From the NCBI GenBank assembly GCA_013399015.1, contig VWZX01010273.1:7453385-7517384 (forward strand): 64,000 bases of DNA. The letters run 5' to 3'. The position numbers were made by a program, and so were the translations under genes. The DNA comes from Galbula dea. Its lineage: Eukaryota; Chordata; Aves; Piciformes; Galbulidae. Below, in pieces: positions 37,700-49,300 of the stretch (position 1 is its first letter; each line of letters opens with the position of its first letter). The notes below the pieces were generated by a model, which worked only from the letters and a program-made list of their open reading frames with translations, was not told the origin of the DNA and did no database searches.

Positions 37700-38150
37700 T
37701 CCAGATCTCTCTGCTGGGCCTCTCCCGGTCAGCGCCGGCTCTAAAGCACCGTGGTGCAGTGCAGCCACCCAGCGATGGAACAGAAGCAGAGGAGAACAGC
37801 ACTGGAAAGCGCTGCGTTAGCGCCGACTGTTTAAACCTGCTGCCAGAAGGGCCTCGCCTGCCTATGGCGGCCAATCGGCGGCGGCGCCGCCGCACGCTGG
37901 GCGGGGCGGGGTAAGACTGTCGGGAGCCTTCCAGCGGGAGCGTACGGACCGGGAGGTGACCGGACATCATCCTCGGGGACCGGACATTGCTGGTGACCGG
38001 ACATCATCCCCGGTGATGGGACATTGCTGGTGACCGGACATCATCCCCGGGGACCGGACATTGCTGGTGACAGCTGCGACGGCGGCGGGTACCGGCCAAG
38101 GTGGGCACCGGCTGAGGTGGGCACCACCACCTGCCTGTCTGGCTGGCCCA
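37700..38150. promoter_or_regulatory. CpG island with CCAAT box
   Basis: A GC- and CpG-rich block with a CCAAT motif (37,871-37,875, gcggCCAATcgg), GC boxes (gggcggggcggg) and a plus-strand donor-like site GGCGGG|GTAAGA at 37,911. It could be a promoter for a rightward non-coding RNA, a leftward upstream promoter of gene X, or a GC-rich remnant linked to the retroviral fragment that follows. The direction cannot be decided from sequence alone. Confidence 0.55.
37956..38066. repeat. 37-bp minisatellite, three tandem copies
   Basis: Three consecutive 37-bp units at 37,956-37,992, 37,993-38,029 and 38,030-38,066. Each begins gtgaccggacatcatcc and ends gacattgctg. Each unit is itself built from two half-repeats around gaccggacat. 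Copies differ by only a few bases, so the expansion is recent compared with the decayed repeats nearby. Confidence 0.95.
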
Positions 38151-38209
38151 GCATGGGGATCCCTGCTGGTTTCCCTGCTAACGGATCCCTGATTGTAAGT
38201 TGTTAGCTA

Positions 38210-38690
38210 TTAAAGGCTCAGGTGATCTCCTAGTATGGACACCCGAATGCAGGAAAGGTTTTGATGAAATCATAAAGGAACTGATGCAAACCCCAGCCTT
38301 GGGTTCACCCAGTCTAACTAAACTCTTTCAGCTTTATGCTCATGTAGGGTGTAACCCTGAGGGTTCTCCCTCAGTCTCTCAGGGACTGGAAACAGCCAGG
38401 AGCCCATTTCTCCCAACAGCTCGATGAAAGAGGCAGAGCCTGGCCAGTGTGTTTGCGAGCAGCAGCAGCTACAGCTATGCTAGCCAAAGAAGCTCACAAA
38501 TTCACCCTGGGGCAGCCCATCACAGCATTGGTCCCTCATGCAGTGACAGCAATATTGGAATATAAGGGACGTCACTGGATTTCTCCCAGCTGGTTGGCTC
38601 AGTGTCAGGACTTTGCTGTTAGAATAGGATGGCACAATGAGATGAAAAAAACTGTACTCTTCACTTGGCCCAATCCCTCAAGATTGTGAA
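38210..38690 (+). pseudogene. endogenous retrovirus pol fragment (class I, gammaretrovirus-like), broken
   Basis: Similarity by eye to the C-terminal part of reverse transcriptase and the connection towards RNase H of gammaretrovirus-like elements. One frame (about 38,219-38,330) has the family pattern W-T-P-E-C...F..I..L...PAL. A second frame (about 38,420-38,687) has the pattern CLRA...A....L..GQPI...PHAV. The two parts are in different frames with non-matching sequence between them, and the second ends in a stop, so the copy is broken. No LTR, primer-binding site, gag or env is visible. The fragment directly follows the CpG island and the 37-bp minisatellite. Confidence 0.75.
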
Positions 38691-38693
38691 TGC

Positions 38694-39030
38694 CACCAGG
38701 GCATGATCACTGCAGTCTGGGCTGCCACCAAACTTGACATCTCTAAGTAGTTCACCCATGTTGCTAAGCAGCAGGTCTAGTAACACTTTGCCTCTGGTCA
38801 GGAATCATCTTTGACACACTCCAAGAGTCTTCTGGACTGCTTACAGCTTGCTGTGCTGCTCTTCCAACAGATATCAGGGTGGCTGAAGTCCCTCATCATG
38901 TCAGGTGCTTCTGGCAGCTGATATAACACTTTGTCAACAGGCTCCCCTCAGACAGGGAGCCTGCAGTAAACACCAACCATAGGTCCTCTGAGTGACCTAG
39001 GACCCTCACTCAACATTTCCCAGGAGAAGG
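38694..39030 (-). mobile_element. CR1 LINE ORF2 (endonuclease region) fragment, antisense
   Basis: The minus strand at about 38,905-38,800 reads RDFSHPDICWKSSTASCKQS, matching the conserved CR1 endonuclease motif around D-F-x-H-P-D-I-C-W. Further CR1-like reading continues toward 38,700 with frame breaks. It begins immediately after the retroviral fragment. It carries an internal ORF2 part rather than the usual 3' tail. Confidence 0.8.
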
Positions 39031-40779
39031 GTGTTGAACAGAAAACACCAAGAGCTTGGGCTGCTTGTTAAGACGTGCCAGGCATGCAGCAAATAAATTA
39101 CAACAGCTTGAGACTGCCACTAGAGTGCAGTGCTCTGCTTCACGTGTCAGCCTTGCTCTTTTTTAAGGCTGCCAGATTTTGTCTTTATCCTGTGAGATTT
39201 TTCTGTGGTATAGTCAACTTTGTCCAGGTAAAGTGACCTAAAAGTGTTCTGGGAACACTTAAGTACTTCCAGGAAGTAGATAACTAACCAAGCCCTGTAC
39301 TCCACAAGCACACCTTAGTTTAATAAGTCATTAGTTACAGGAAATTCTTGCACAATTTTATGCCTTTGGTGCTGAGTCTGCATGCCTCACAACAGCTTGT
39401 TCTGTACCTCACAATCTGTTCTTACCTCCATACCTTAAACCACGCTTAATCAGTGCAGGCTGGAGTCTGGGGCCATGCAAAAAAAACCTATGCCACCCTA
39501 GAAAGCCCTGAGAGCTAGGGCACCAGCAATGACACTTTCTCAGTAATTTTACCAGCTTAGTTTTCTTTTTCTTTTGACTTGTGTGAACAACTAGAGTGGT
39601 TGTTAAACCACTTCCACTATGTCTGGTTGGTATTTGGTGGGATTCTGCTGAACAAGATGTGATTGAGCCACATTTGTCTACCTTGCCTGTCAGCAGGCTG
39701 GAGTGTAAACACCAGAGTAGGTGATAGTGTCCTAGCACCAGTATTTACAGAAAGAGAAATAAATAAGTTGCTAAACCTCAAACCATATATCTTGTCCAGT
39801 TCAAGAGTCCATTTTGGACAAGGCTGCCAAGTGTTTTTGTGCCTGTGGCCTTCTTGTGAAAGGACAGGCTGTTTGAGAAAGACTCTCTGCCCCTATTTGT
39901 CCCCACCACTTGTTTTTAAAGACAGACTCAAAGGTCTCCACTGTCTCTTGACTTCAGCAAGAATGTCTGGGAGGGAGGGGCAGGAATGGAGAACATGCCT
40001 AAACTCTCAGAAAAGTCAGGTCACATACCTGATATTTCCCCTACATGTATATTGCTGCACACATAGCAGGTGTGTGCCTGCACATGCCATGTGCATTTCT
40101 TAACATGCCTGCTTCAGGTATGGAGCATGGACAACTGGCAGCATCCTCCACATGAAACTCCAGGCAAGGAGATCTTTGGTGGGGAATGGCCCTCCATGCA
40201 ATGCTGGCATCTCTTTATATCAGAAGCTGATGCTTCCACTTGAAGGTTGCAGGTACAATATGGGAAGGTCAAGCATGAGCTCACAGGGCTAATAATGTTA
40301 TCAGTGTAATCACCAGGAATTAGAGGAGGATTATGAAGATATGCACTCTGTGAAGAACAAAACCAAACCAGGTTGTGTCAGCTCATCTGTGTTGCATTGT
40401 AGGTGCTGAAAAGTAGTGATGAATGCAGCCAGAAGCTCCTCTACAGAAGCTAGCAATGAGGGTGAGTGATGTTAGCTGATCCCCAAACAGCCCAATCATA
40501 TTTGCATTGCTATTCATGCATTTTGCACATTTTCATAGGAAGCCCAGAAAAACTGGGCACTTTTCTCTTTGGAAGTCATGTCCAGCTCAAATTCCATGAG
40601 AACTGCAGATATCTGTGAGGGTTCTGCAATATGTGGGACTTGTACACAGATAAAAATGAACAAACAAACAAAAAGCCTTTAAACTTCCCAAGAGGCTCAA
40701 TAGAAGCACACTCTGGGAAATTGTGAGAGGAGAGCATCTCTGCATTGAGCTAAGTTCTCAAGTGCAGTAGTCAAAAACT
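39031..40779. other. non-coding sequence
   Basis: No exon or named repeat that I can support. A plus-strand ORF at 39,663-40,103 lacks splice, promoter or conservation evidence visible by eye. Confidence 0.4.
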
Positions 40780-41005
40780 ATTTAAACACATTCTTCCCCC
40801 AGAGGGTGGTCCAGCACTGGAACAGGCTTCCCAGGGAAGTAGTCACAGTGCCAAGCCTGACAGAATTTAAGAAGTATCTGGACACATGGTGTGATTTTGG
40901 GGGTGGGAATGGGGGTGTTGTCCTATGCATAGACAGGAGTTGGACTTGATGATCCTTCTGGGTCCCTTCCAGCTCAGGACATTCTCTGATTCTATGATTT
41001 CATGC
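40780..41005 (+). mobile_element. CR1 LINE 3'-end fragment
   Basis: Classic CR1 3'UTR text: agagggtggtccagcactgg, aacaggcttcccagggaagt, ggacttgatgatccttctgg, gtcccttccagctc, and the tail attctctgattctatgatt. About 225 bp, 5' truncated. Confidence 0.92.
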
Positions 41006-44000
41006 TGGGTTTTTAAGAAGAACATTGACCTTCATGCAAGTGATCCTATGCTCCTGAAAAAATGATGAAATAACAAAAGATCAGTCACAAAATATATCGG
41101 ATGAAAAAATGAATCCATAATTCCCTTCCTATCTCCAACCAGAAGAGCTAGAATAGCCTTAGAAGAGCCCAGCTATAGTCAGACAACATAAGATCCCTGG
41201 GTCATCTACTCAAGTGCTGGGGTATGACAAGTTACAGCTGCTACAAAGGCAAGATGAGAACGTTTCACAAGGAGCAAAATGTGCAATTTGTGCTTTGTGA
41301 GTGCCTGTTCCTAGCAGTTATGTTGAGTTAAATCGAGTGTAAATTTTCCGAGGCCTTTTTGGTTGTTTAGCAATAGCCACAGGAGGGCAGTAAGCCCTAT
41401 TTAGACTGAAGGAAGCGCTCGTTTCCCTCCGGTTCTGAACACGTTGCCCAAGGTGCTTGTTCAGTAACGTATGCAGATGATATTTGCACACCGAAGACCT
41501 AATGTGAGGCAGTGCAGTACCTCACCAAGTTTAGGGACCTATGATGATAGCCTTTTCAAAATGGCATTGTTCTAGAGCATGTGATTTTCCCACAGGTATT
41601 CTTTCTACAAAGCCATTTTCCTGTCTTTGTGTCTAAACCTCAAATCTGCCTGCATCAGGTTCATGGTTCAAATGATATTGCCTTCCTCAAAGAGCCACAG
41701 AAAATCAGTCACTGGTTATTAACAAACATTAGGCCTGAGTTAGGATATCCTGAGAAACACTGTTCTGCTGTTTCCATGGGCTCTGGTAGAAAGCAGTCTT
41801 TCCTTGCATTCTGTGAGTGTCACAGGATTGTTTTTCTTCACTATTCTTCATTTTAAATCATTTAGAAAAGCATAGTCTTTAAAGGAGAAGGGCAATTTCA
41901 GTCCTTTCTCTGACCAATCCATTTTCTTGTCATATAGAAGAACACTGAGGCTTCTCAACCCTATTTGCTTTTAATAACTCCACATACTGATGGCTTGCTT
42001 AACTTAGCCATTTCCCCCTTGATCCTTCATTAGAATGCAGGAACATATTTATGTGTGGTGGTATTGTACTCATCCAGCAGGCCAAATTTGGAGTTCTTAA
42101 AGTCATTAGCTTCCTAGGCAAAAATGAAAACTAAACTTATTCTGACAAACAATGAGAGAGTAAAGTTCCAGCAGGCAGAACATGAGGGTTTGCAATGGTC
42201 ACTCCCTGACTGACAGTGTTTTGAGAAGTAGCCCAGCAGACATGGCTTACCTAGGAAGCTGATCTGCCTCCAGGTTAGGAAGTAGCCCACAGAGTCATGT
42301 CTATTATATTCCTTTTGGTCCTGAAAAACTTGTTTGTGAAACATGTTGATGATCTGGACTGCCAGTCACCTTTCCCTATCTCTTTGCAGCTCTTTCTGTG
42401 GTTTCAAAGTGTGGTTTAGATACAGATGGGCAAAAATTGTGCTTGGTGGAAGTCCATGAAACTGAGCAGAGCTGCACTGAATGGAACAGGCACAAATATG
42501 GCCAAAGTCCACAGGATGCCTGTGTCACTTCAAAGAGCCAACTGAACAGCACAGAAGTACCTGTGCACTGCCTGGTTTACTTTCTGCTGCCCATCTTGAT
42601 AGCAGCTGAAGTTAATGTTGGTAAACAGATTAATCAAAACGTTTTGCTTTCTGTAACAATACTTAAGACTCTTTAGCATGGTTTGATAAACACAAGGTCA
42701 TTCAACATCACTAAATACTTCAATTTCTCCAGAAACTGAAAAATATTAGGGTGTTCTACTTAGCTATTTACTCACAGAGCCAATCTTTCACCTGCTTATT
42801 ATAGCTAGGTGAAGAATAGCACAAACTCCACTGCCTCCTGCACCAACGTGCAAACCACTTTTCCCAGCCTGGCTTTGCTTTTCTGTGTGGAGATGCATCA
42901 ATGTGCTCAGGAAATGTTAAAGGATAAAAACATTTTGCCAATTAAGTGAGGAAGAAAGACCAGCATGGCAAACTGCTTGCTCTGGAAGGGACTTCCTCAT
43001 GCAGGGAGGTGAATAAATACAAACAGCTGAATAGAAGACAATAGAATAAAACAATTCCCTAATTAACTTTTGAATCTGGCCTTTTAAACAATTTTCCTCT
43101 CTAGTAAGGCCTCAGCATAACTGTGGGTACTGCCCATGTTGGGGACTATTTGTGAGTATCTGGCACTGCTCTGACAGCTGTGCTACCCCCTCACTGCTGC
43201 AATGTTACTAGAGACCACTTGAGAAGTTATTATAATGTTTTCTTGCCTTTCAAATGCATGTTTCCTATCTTCCCAGTAAGGATGCAAGAATATTCAAAGA
43301 GTCATCAGGGCTAGCAAAGGCAACAAGGCACAGCAGGAGATGAAAGGGAGGAGAGGGAACCCCAGAACGCTGCAACAGAACTCATATAATCAGAGTGAGG
43401 CTCTTTATGCAAGGGTTAGCCCCATGAATCTGTGTGAAAGAGCAGCAATAGTTGCTGCCACAACAAGCACACAAGCATACCAGACTGTCTGATGAGAAAG
43501 ATGAGCAGGTGCTGAGGGTGCAGAGTGTGCCAAGGCCCAAAAGTCATGGAAGGACAACACATAGAGCATCATGCCATGCTGGGCCTGCCCCCAGCAGCAG
43601 CCTACACAGCACTGCTGCTTGTGAGGAGCTGTATCAGTAACTTGGATGTGCAGTATAACTGTGCAGGGAGATTTTAAACTGCTTTTCTTCATCATCCTTG
43701 TCCAAGCTGCTTTACACCTCCTTTGTTGTGTCCTGCTCCAATTTCTGGAGGATCTTTCTCTCTTCTTAACCTGCTCAGCATTCTGCTTTGCTTGAGTCAC
43801 TGGCAGTATAGAAGTTAAAGGAAACACACTGCAAACAAGTTATGCTTTATTATGGCTGCAGATACAGAAAGATAAGGAAATTCAACAGAAAAGGTACAAA
43901 GGTAGATTTTAATTGTCTGTGTACACTCAGCTTTGACTGAAGATGAGACTTGCCTGTGCTGCAAATCTACAGGGCCTTAAAATGTCTTGGTTATGTATTA

Positions 44001-46500
44001 TCCATCTGAAAAAGCCTATGGACTTGAGCTCATATTGCAGCCTTTTAATGGAAATCTTCTGGTGTGACAAGAAAGCAACTACAGCACCAAGAGTCTTTAC
44101 TTTGGCATGAACATAATAATGAAAATGAGCCCTCTGTCAGGACTTTGCACACTTAGAATATGCTTTTCTTTCCTGAAACAGTGTTTGGGGAACAGTATTT
44201 GTAAAGAGGAGCACTGTGGATCTTAGTTTGATTCCTGTGACTATGATGTCCTGTGTTAGATACTTTATCTGGCTTAGTTTGGAAATAGCTCTGACACTGA
44301 TATCAGATGCCAAGAAAAGCTTTATGGGGGTAGGGTTGCTCTGGTCCAAATTTCCTGTATTTTCTGGGAGATATTCTGAAATATAAAGCAAGAAAATCAC
44401 AAAGCACTGTGCAGAATGGAAGAATCCATCCTCACACAGCTGTACTCATAACTAAAGAAGGCATTATCTGAGGGAGCATGACAATGAGGAAGGAAAATGC
44501 CATTATGAAATGTGGATGTACTTCAGTCACCTGTGGATGGACTGGTGGCAGTTGAAGGGAGAAGCCTACAGTGACACAGCAACCCAATGGAACTGACAGC
44601 AGTCCTAGTGAGACTTGCCATGCTCTGGGGGTTTATTTGTTTAAAAGCAATACACAAAATGGAAGGAGAATCTTTTCATCCACTCAGCTGACCCCATGCA
44701 TTTTTCATTCTGTCTAAACCCCTGTGAAGTAAAGGGAAGTTTCTCCTCACTCTTCACCTGCACAGACTGGGTTTTGCACAGCCCTCCCATATGCTCTGCT
44801 TCTCTTGAACTATGAAGGCCAGTGAGAAACTCAGCTGATATGTTACTCTAGTAAAGGATGGAACAAGGAAGGGGCAAGGAACTGAACTCACTTCCTTCAT
44901 TTTAGGCTTGATCTCTGAACAGCAGCTCAGGCTCTGGACACAATCCAAGAATTACTATAAGGTACATCATTGGTATACTAGAAATCCAACAAACAGTCAC
45001 AAATAATAGCTAATACCATTGTCCTACTAGACCTATGTGGGTAGCAAACAAACAGTTCTGCTTCCACCCAGTAGACTGCAGTAGGAAATAGTACATACAC
45101 TATCTGTTGCCCAGTGAGCAAAAAAATCTGCAGTACAAACCTCTCTGGTTCTGTCCTGCAGTTGAAACCCTTAAGAAAACTGTGCCCCTCATTTGTGAGC
45201 AACTGTTAAGTCTGAGTGACAGATTTTCTACTGAGACTGGATTATTCTAAATATTTTACAAGTGGACATAACAATGTCTTCCCAAAAGTGTCTGCCAGAT
45301 CCTTCAACCTCAAAAAACCCTCTGAATAATCTGCTAAATAATCTCTAAATGAATCTCCACTCTTGGCTAGAAATCATAGTGTGTATTTTCAGGTCAGAGA
45401 GTTTTCTTTTTCATACTTCTTTAGGGTTTAGGGAGTGTCACAAACACAACCACTATTAGGCTGCAACATTCACTGTGACTTTATCTACTCTATAATGACC
45501 TTCAGTATTGAATTTTTGACTTGTTCCCTCACCTTAGAACACTTCTTACTACATACTTTCCTTTCAAAGCTTGGCCAGGCTCCATTTTGCTACTGTTAAC
45601 ATAACCTTAGGCACATGCTGTGAGGCTTGTAAATAATGTCCTTCAGAACTGGGATGTCATCCATTTTCTCACAGCTGGGATGGTACCAGGAGATTCATAT
45701 TCCTCACCCACTGTGACTCTGAAGGACAAAGCCAGAAGTAATAAATACACAGAGTCAGAGAAAAGAAGTTAAACCATCAGAAGGAGGGAAATGGAAACCA
45801 GGACATCTAAAAATCTGCATGTGGAGCAGATGTGTCACTTGCTGCGGATGCTTCTGCCAAATAGACTCTTGACCTCTTGAGTGGATGATTGCCTACAAGC
45901 TTGCCCAGAAGGGCTGTTTCATCTGTGTGCCATGGCATTACTATTAATTTTGCTCCTAATGGTCAATATGCATTAAAAACAACCTGGAGAGACAGTGAAT
46001 TGTTTGATGGTTTGAGTATGCAGATGTCAACTTCTTTTGGACTCTTCTGCTGAAGACTCTCAGGCATTTTTAGATAATCTCACTGGGGTCTACCTGTGGT
46101 TACCAGATTATAAATTTAACCTTTGCTGAAAAACCTAGGTACCTGCTACATTTATGGACATTTTAGTCAGCAGTGAATTAGACCTAGACCTATCCACTTC
46201 TCAATGGGTACTGATTAGTGCTTGTGTTCACTTGGTCTCTCGGTCGCCTCTTCAGAGGCAAGGGGCCAGGCAAACCTGGGGCTCCTGCCTCTGCTTCAGT
46301 TCCCAGGCTCCTTATCTTAAAAACGTTCTTTATCTCTCTAGTCTCAACAGAGACCCTGCTCCAAAATGGGAAATGTCCAGTGATTGCTCCCCAGGGAAGG
46401 TGCCAGCTCTGAAGCTCGTTGCTAGTCCTCTCCTTCCCTTGCAGCCCTTCACAGCCCCACCAGCAGAGCCGTTTTGCCCCTGCTCTAACGCCTAACCTCC
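41006..46500. other. intergenic or intron sequence left of CPT1A
   Basis: No supported gene. At 43,660-43,830 the minus strand shows coiled-coil-like text split over two frames (see findings). Otherwise short ORFs only. Confidence 0.4.
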
Positions 46501-46699
46501 ACCTTGCTAGAGCCTAGGAAACTCGAGGACAATCATCGCCTCTGGCTCCCACACAGAAGGGGCTAGGCCTAAGAGCAGTTTGTAGATCTCAGTTGTCCTT
46601 AGCAGGCCCTTCGCCCCAGCATCACCGAGCAAGTCCCCCCGGCTCAGTGCCACCTCAAGGTGCATCTTTTCCTTCATCTTTACACCTCTAGGGCCTCTC

Positions 46700-47700
46700 T
46701 TCGCTATCCCTAGCTGCGAGCCCACGTGTTCGCAGGGACTTCGGGAGTCAACCTACCACAGCCTCTTACCCCCCTCCTTGCCCCGACCTTCGCCTCAAGT
46801 CCCTCTAGGGCTGCCTTCGGCCCTGCCCCAGACCCCCCGCCGACAATCCCTCAACCTGCCCCGCCGCTGCCTACCCCCCTTTCCGCCTGCGCTCCTCCTC
46901 CGAGCCGGCTCCGCCCGGAGCCCGCCCCCCACCGGCGGCAGCCAATGGGGGAGCGGGCGGCAAGCGCGGCTCTAACAGGGCGTGTGAGGGAGCGGCTGCC
47001 GCTGCTGCTGCTTCACTTGTGCCGCCGCTCGCCTCAGCCCGGCCTGCCCCGCCTGAGCGCCGGTAAGCGTCGGTGTTCTTCCGGCAGCGAGCGGGAGGGG
47101 GGACCCCGGGCAGATGTGGGAGTATAGTCCCTCGATCGGCACCTCTCGCCCCGTGGCTCGGTTCTGTCGCCTGCGGGCGGTCCTCGCGGCGGAGCGGGGT
47201 AAGGGCAGCGGCGGGCCGCGCTCCTCTGCGTCCGGCTGATTCACCGCGGGCAGCCGCTCCACCCCGCCCCGCCTACAGCCCTCCGCGTCGGGGCTAAGCG
47301 AGGACGGGACCGGCGTCAGGAGGACGGGCTCGGTTGATCTGGTTTTAGCCCAAGTATTATTGTCATTAGGGAGAGCAAGTAGTTGTGAGGTAAATGTACG
47401 AGTGCTGTTCGCTCGGCGGGGCTCATCCCTGCGGGAGGAAAGGGTGGAGAGGAGGTGGCAGAGGGGCTGCTTCCCGGGAAAGGCAAGGTGTCCTTGGCGT
47501 CCTGCCCGCGTTCGCCAGGATCAGCTGAGGGAGCGGAGGGGGGATGCGGCAAGGGAGCTGTGTGGGAGGCACACGGGGAGTCGCCACGGTGAGTTGGTGG
47601 CCCGTGGGCTAGCGGAGCTGCCCTGACCCTTCCCAAGGCGAGCGGGGGCTCGGGGGTGAGCGCCTGTTCGGGTGTCAGTGGTGGGGGTTCGTTGCCTGGG
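46700..47700. promoter_or_regulatory. CPT1A: CPT1A promoter CpG island
   Basis: A CpG-dense block of about 1 kb, with a CCAAT box (46,942-46,946, gcagCCAATggg) and several GC boxes and no TATA box, immediately upstream of a splice donor on the plus strand. On the minus strand a donor-like site (GGGGGG|GTAAGAGG) near 46,766 suggests divergent transcription as well. It is the likely main promoter of CPT1A, and possibly a bidirectional one. Confidence 0.7.
46980..47062 (+). other. CPT1A: CPT1A exon 1 (non-coding), approximate 5' end
   Basis: A GC-rich segment 35-115 nt downstream of the CCAAT box, ending at a good donor (GAGCGCCG|GTAAGCG). Mammalian CPT1A also begins with a non-coding exon in a CpG island, followed by a long first intron. 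The 5' end is an estimate; the donor is the firm boundary. Confidence 0.5.
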
Positions 47701-48819
47701 CTAAATGCTGAAGTGTGTGTGAGAGAAAGAGAGGCTAGTCCCTGTGCTCATGTGACTGCAGGATGAGAACCTCTACAACCCGCAGTCACCACAGGCTGCT
47801 TTGGGGATACAAACGGAGAGAAAATGTTCCATTTTGCTCACGTACGGCAGCTTCACTGGATGAGAATGCTAATTAGACGTCTTGCGAAAGATAGATCAAG
47901 GTTTTCGCAGCGTCTCGGAACTCCCATTATCTTGCCTCATTTTCACGCAACTGTCATATTTTGCGCTCTGTCTTCTGGTTTAAGTAGAAAAATCATTCTA
48001 AAGTGTGACTTCTGTTGTAACCGATCTATACTAGTGTTGATGGAAATGTAACAGTAACTGTAGCACCTTTGTTTGGAAAGAGACAAGTTTTGGAAAGAGA
48101 AAAGTCTCAAGTAGGATCAAGACAAGTATCTCATTCTTAACCTGATCTGGCAATTTTTCAGCACCTAGAGGACAATCGTATTGAAACTGCAAGCTAGAGG
48201 AGATTACTGAAAACTACTCACTTCCTTATCACCTGTTTGTAGGAGTGTAGCACTGAAAATGAGGAAGGTAGAATGCCTTCATGCTCCGTTCCTTGAGCAG
48301 CTACGTTTTCCCGAGTGTCTGATCTCTTCGCTTTCCACATCTACAAGCTCTTTTATGCATATTCTGACCATTGTGAACGGATGTTACTTAAAAAAAAATG
48401 TATTGTAGTCTTCCGCGGTAATTACCAGTTTCTTTTCCTGTTGTGAGCATGTCAGTAAACTTATATAAAGCTAATAATTAGCAGTTTATAATAACAGAGG
48501 TGATACTGTGGGTAGGTGCAATCTGGATGTCAGTTTAGGAAATATGTTACACAGGTATCAAGCTTTGTCATAGCTGTGACTCAGTTTGACAGACAAGAAG
48601 ATTTGAGGGCTCCCTAATATTTTGGGGTGTTACAGCCTTGATTCAAGACCTTCTTCCAGAAAAAAAAACGTTATTCGACGTTAAAGAAAACTGTAACATC
48701 AAACAACTGAGGCTTTTTTAAGCACCGAGAGCCAGAACGGAAACTGTTGAGCTCACAAGCTACGATCGCCCCTTTTAGCTTGGGATAGATATCGCTTGCG
48801 GTCTCTTTAGAAACTACTG

Positions 48820-49300
48820 TCTGTCAAGGGCAGTGCCTCCTGGCCCCGGGGAGCGTGGTGTGCCGGTGCCCCGGGTGGTGGTGGGGCGCCGCGGGCCGGG
48901 CTCTTAATTAGCATGAGGCGGTTGAAGGAATGCCACTGCCTCGGGGGGGGGNGAGGGGCACGGGTCGGGCTGTTGAGGGGGTGCCGGTGTCCCTGGGAGG
49001 GTAGCTGTGTCCCGGGCCCCGCCCCTGCCCCGTTGCCGTTGCTGCCTGCGCGGCGCTGCGGCGGCGCAACCTTTCACCTACTTCTGGGGAGCGGTCACGT
49101 GAGTAGCCCCGGGGAGGGGGGGATGGGGGTGGGGGGGCGGCGCCCCTTGGAGCCTTCCCGTGGAGCTGAAGCCGACAGCTTCCCGTGTCCTGGGGTGGGC
49201 ATCGGGGAGAGGGCGCCGAGCAGCTGCGGAGTACAGCGGAACAAATGGAGGCTGCGGAGCGGTCAGCGGCTGGGTGTGCGCCCGGCGGGGAGGATGTGTC
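48820..49300. promoter_or_regulatory. CPT1A: second CpG island in CPT1A intron 1, possible alternative first exon
   Basis: A GC-rich island about 2 kb downstream of the main one, with long G-runs. It ends an exon-like stretch at donor GCGGTCAC|GTGAGTAG (exon end 49,098). The donor overlaps the palindrome TCACGTGA (49,095-49,102). CPT1A is known to use alternative 5' exons in mammals, so this may be one. An undetermined base (N) lies at 48,952. Confidence 0.45.

Noticed and set aside
39663..40103. 146-codon plus-strand ORF
   Set aside because: No family resemblance or gene context; likely chance.
14566..46500. MRPL21 expected upstream of CPT1A
   Set aside because: I looked for its conserved ribosomal-protein motifs on the plus strand and saw none.
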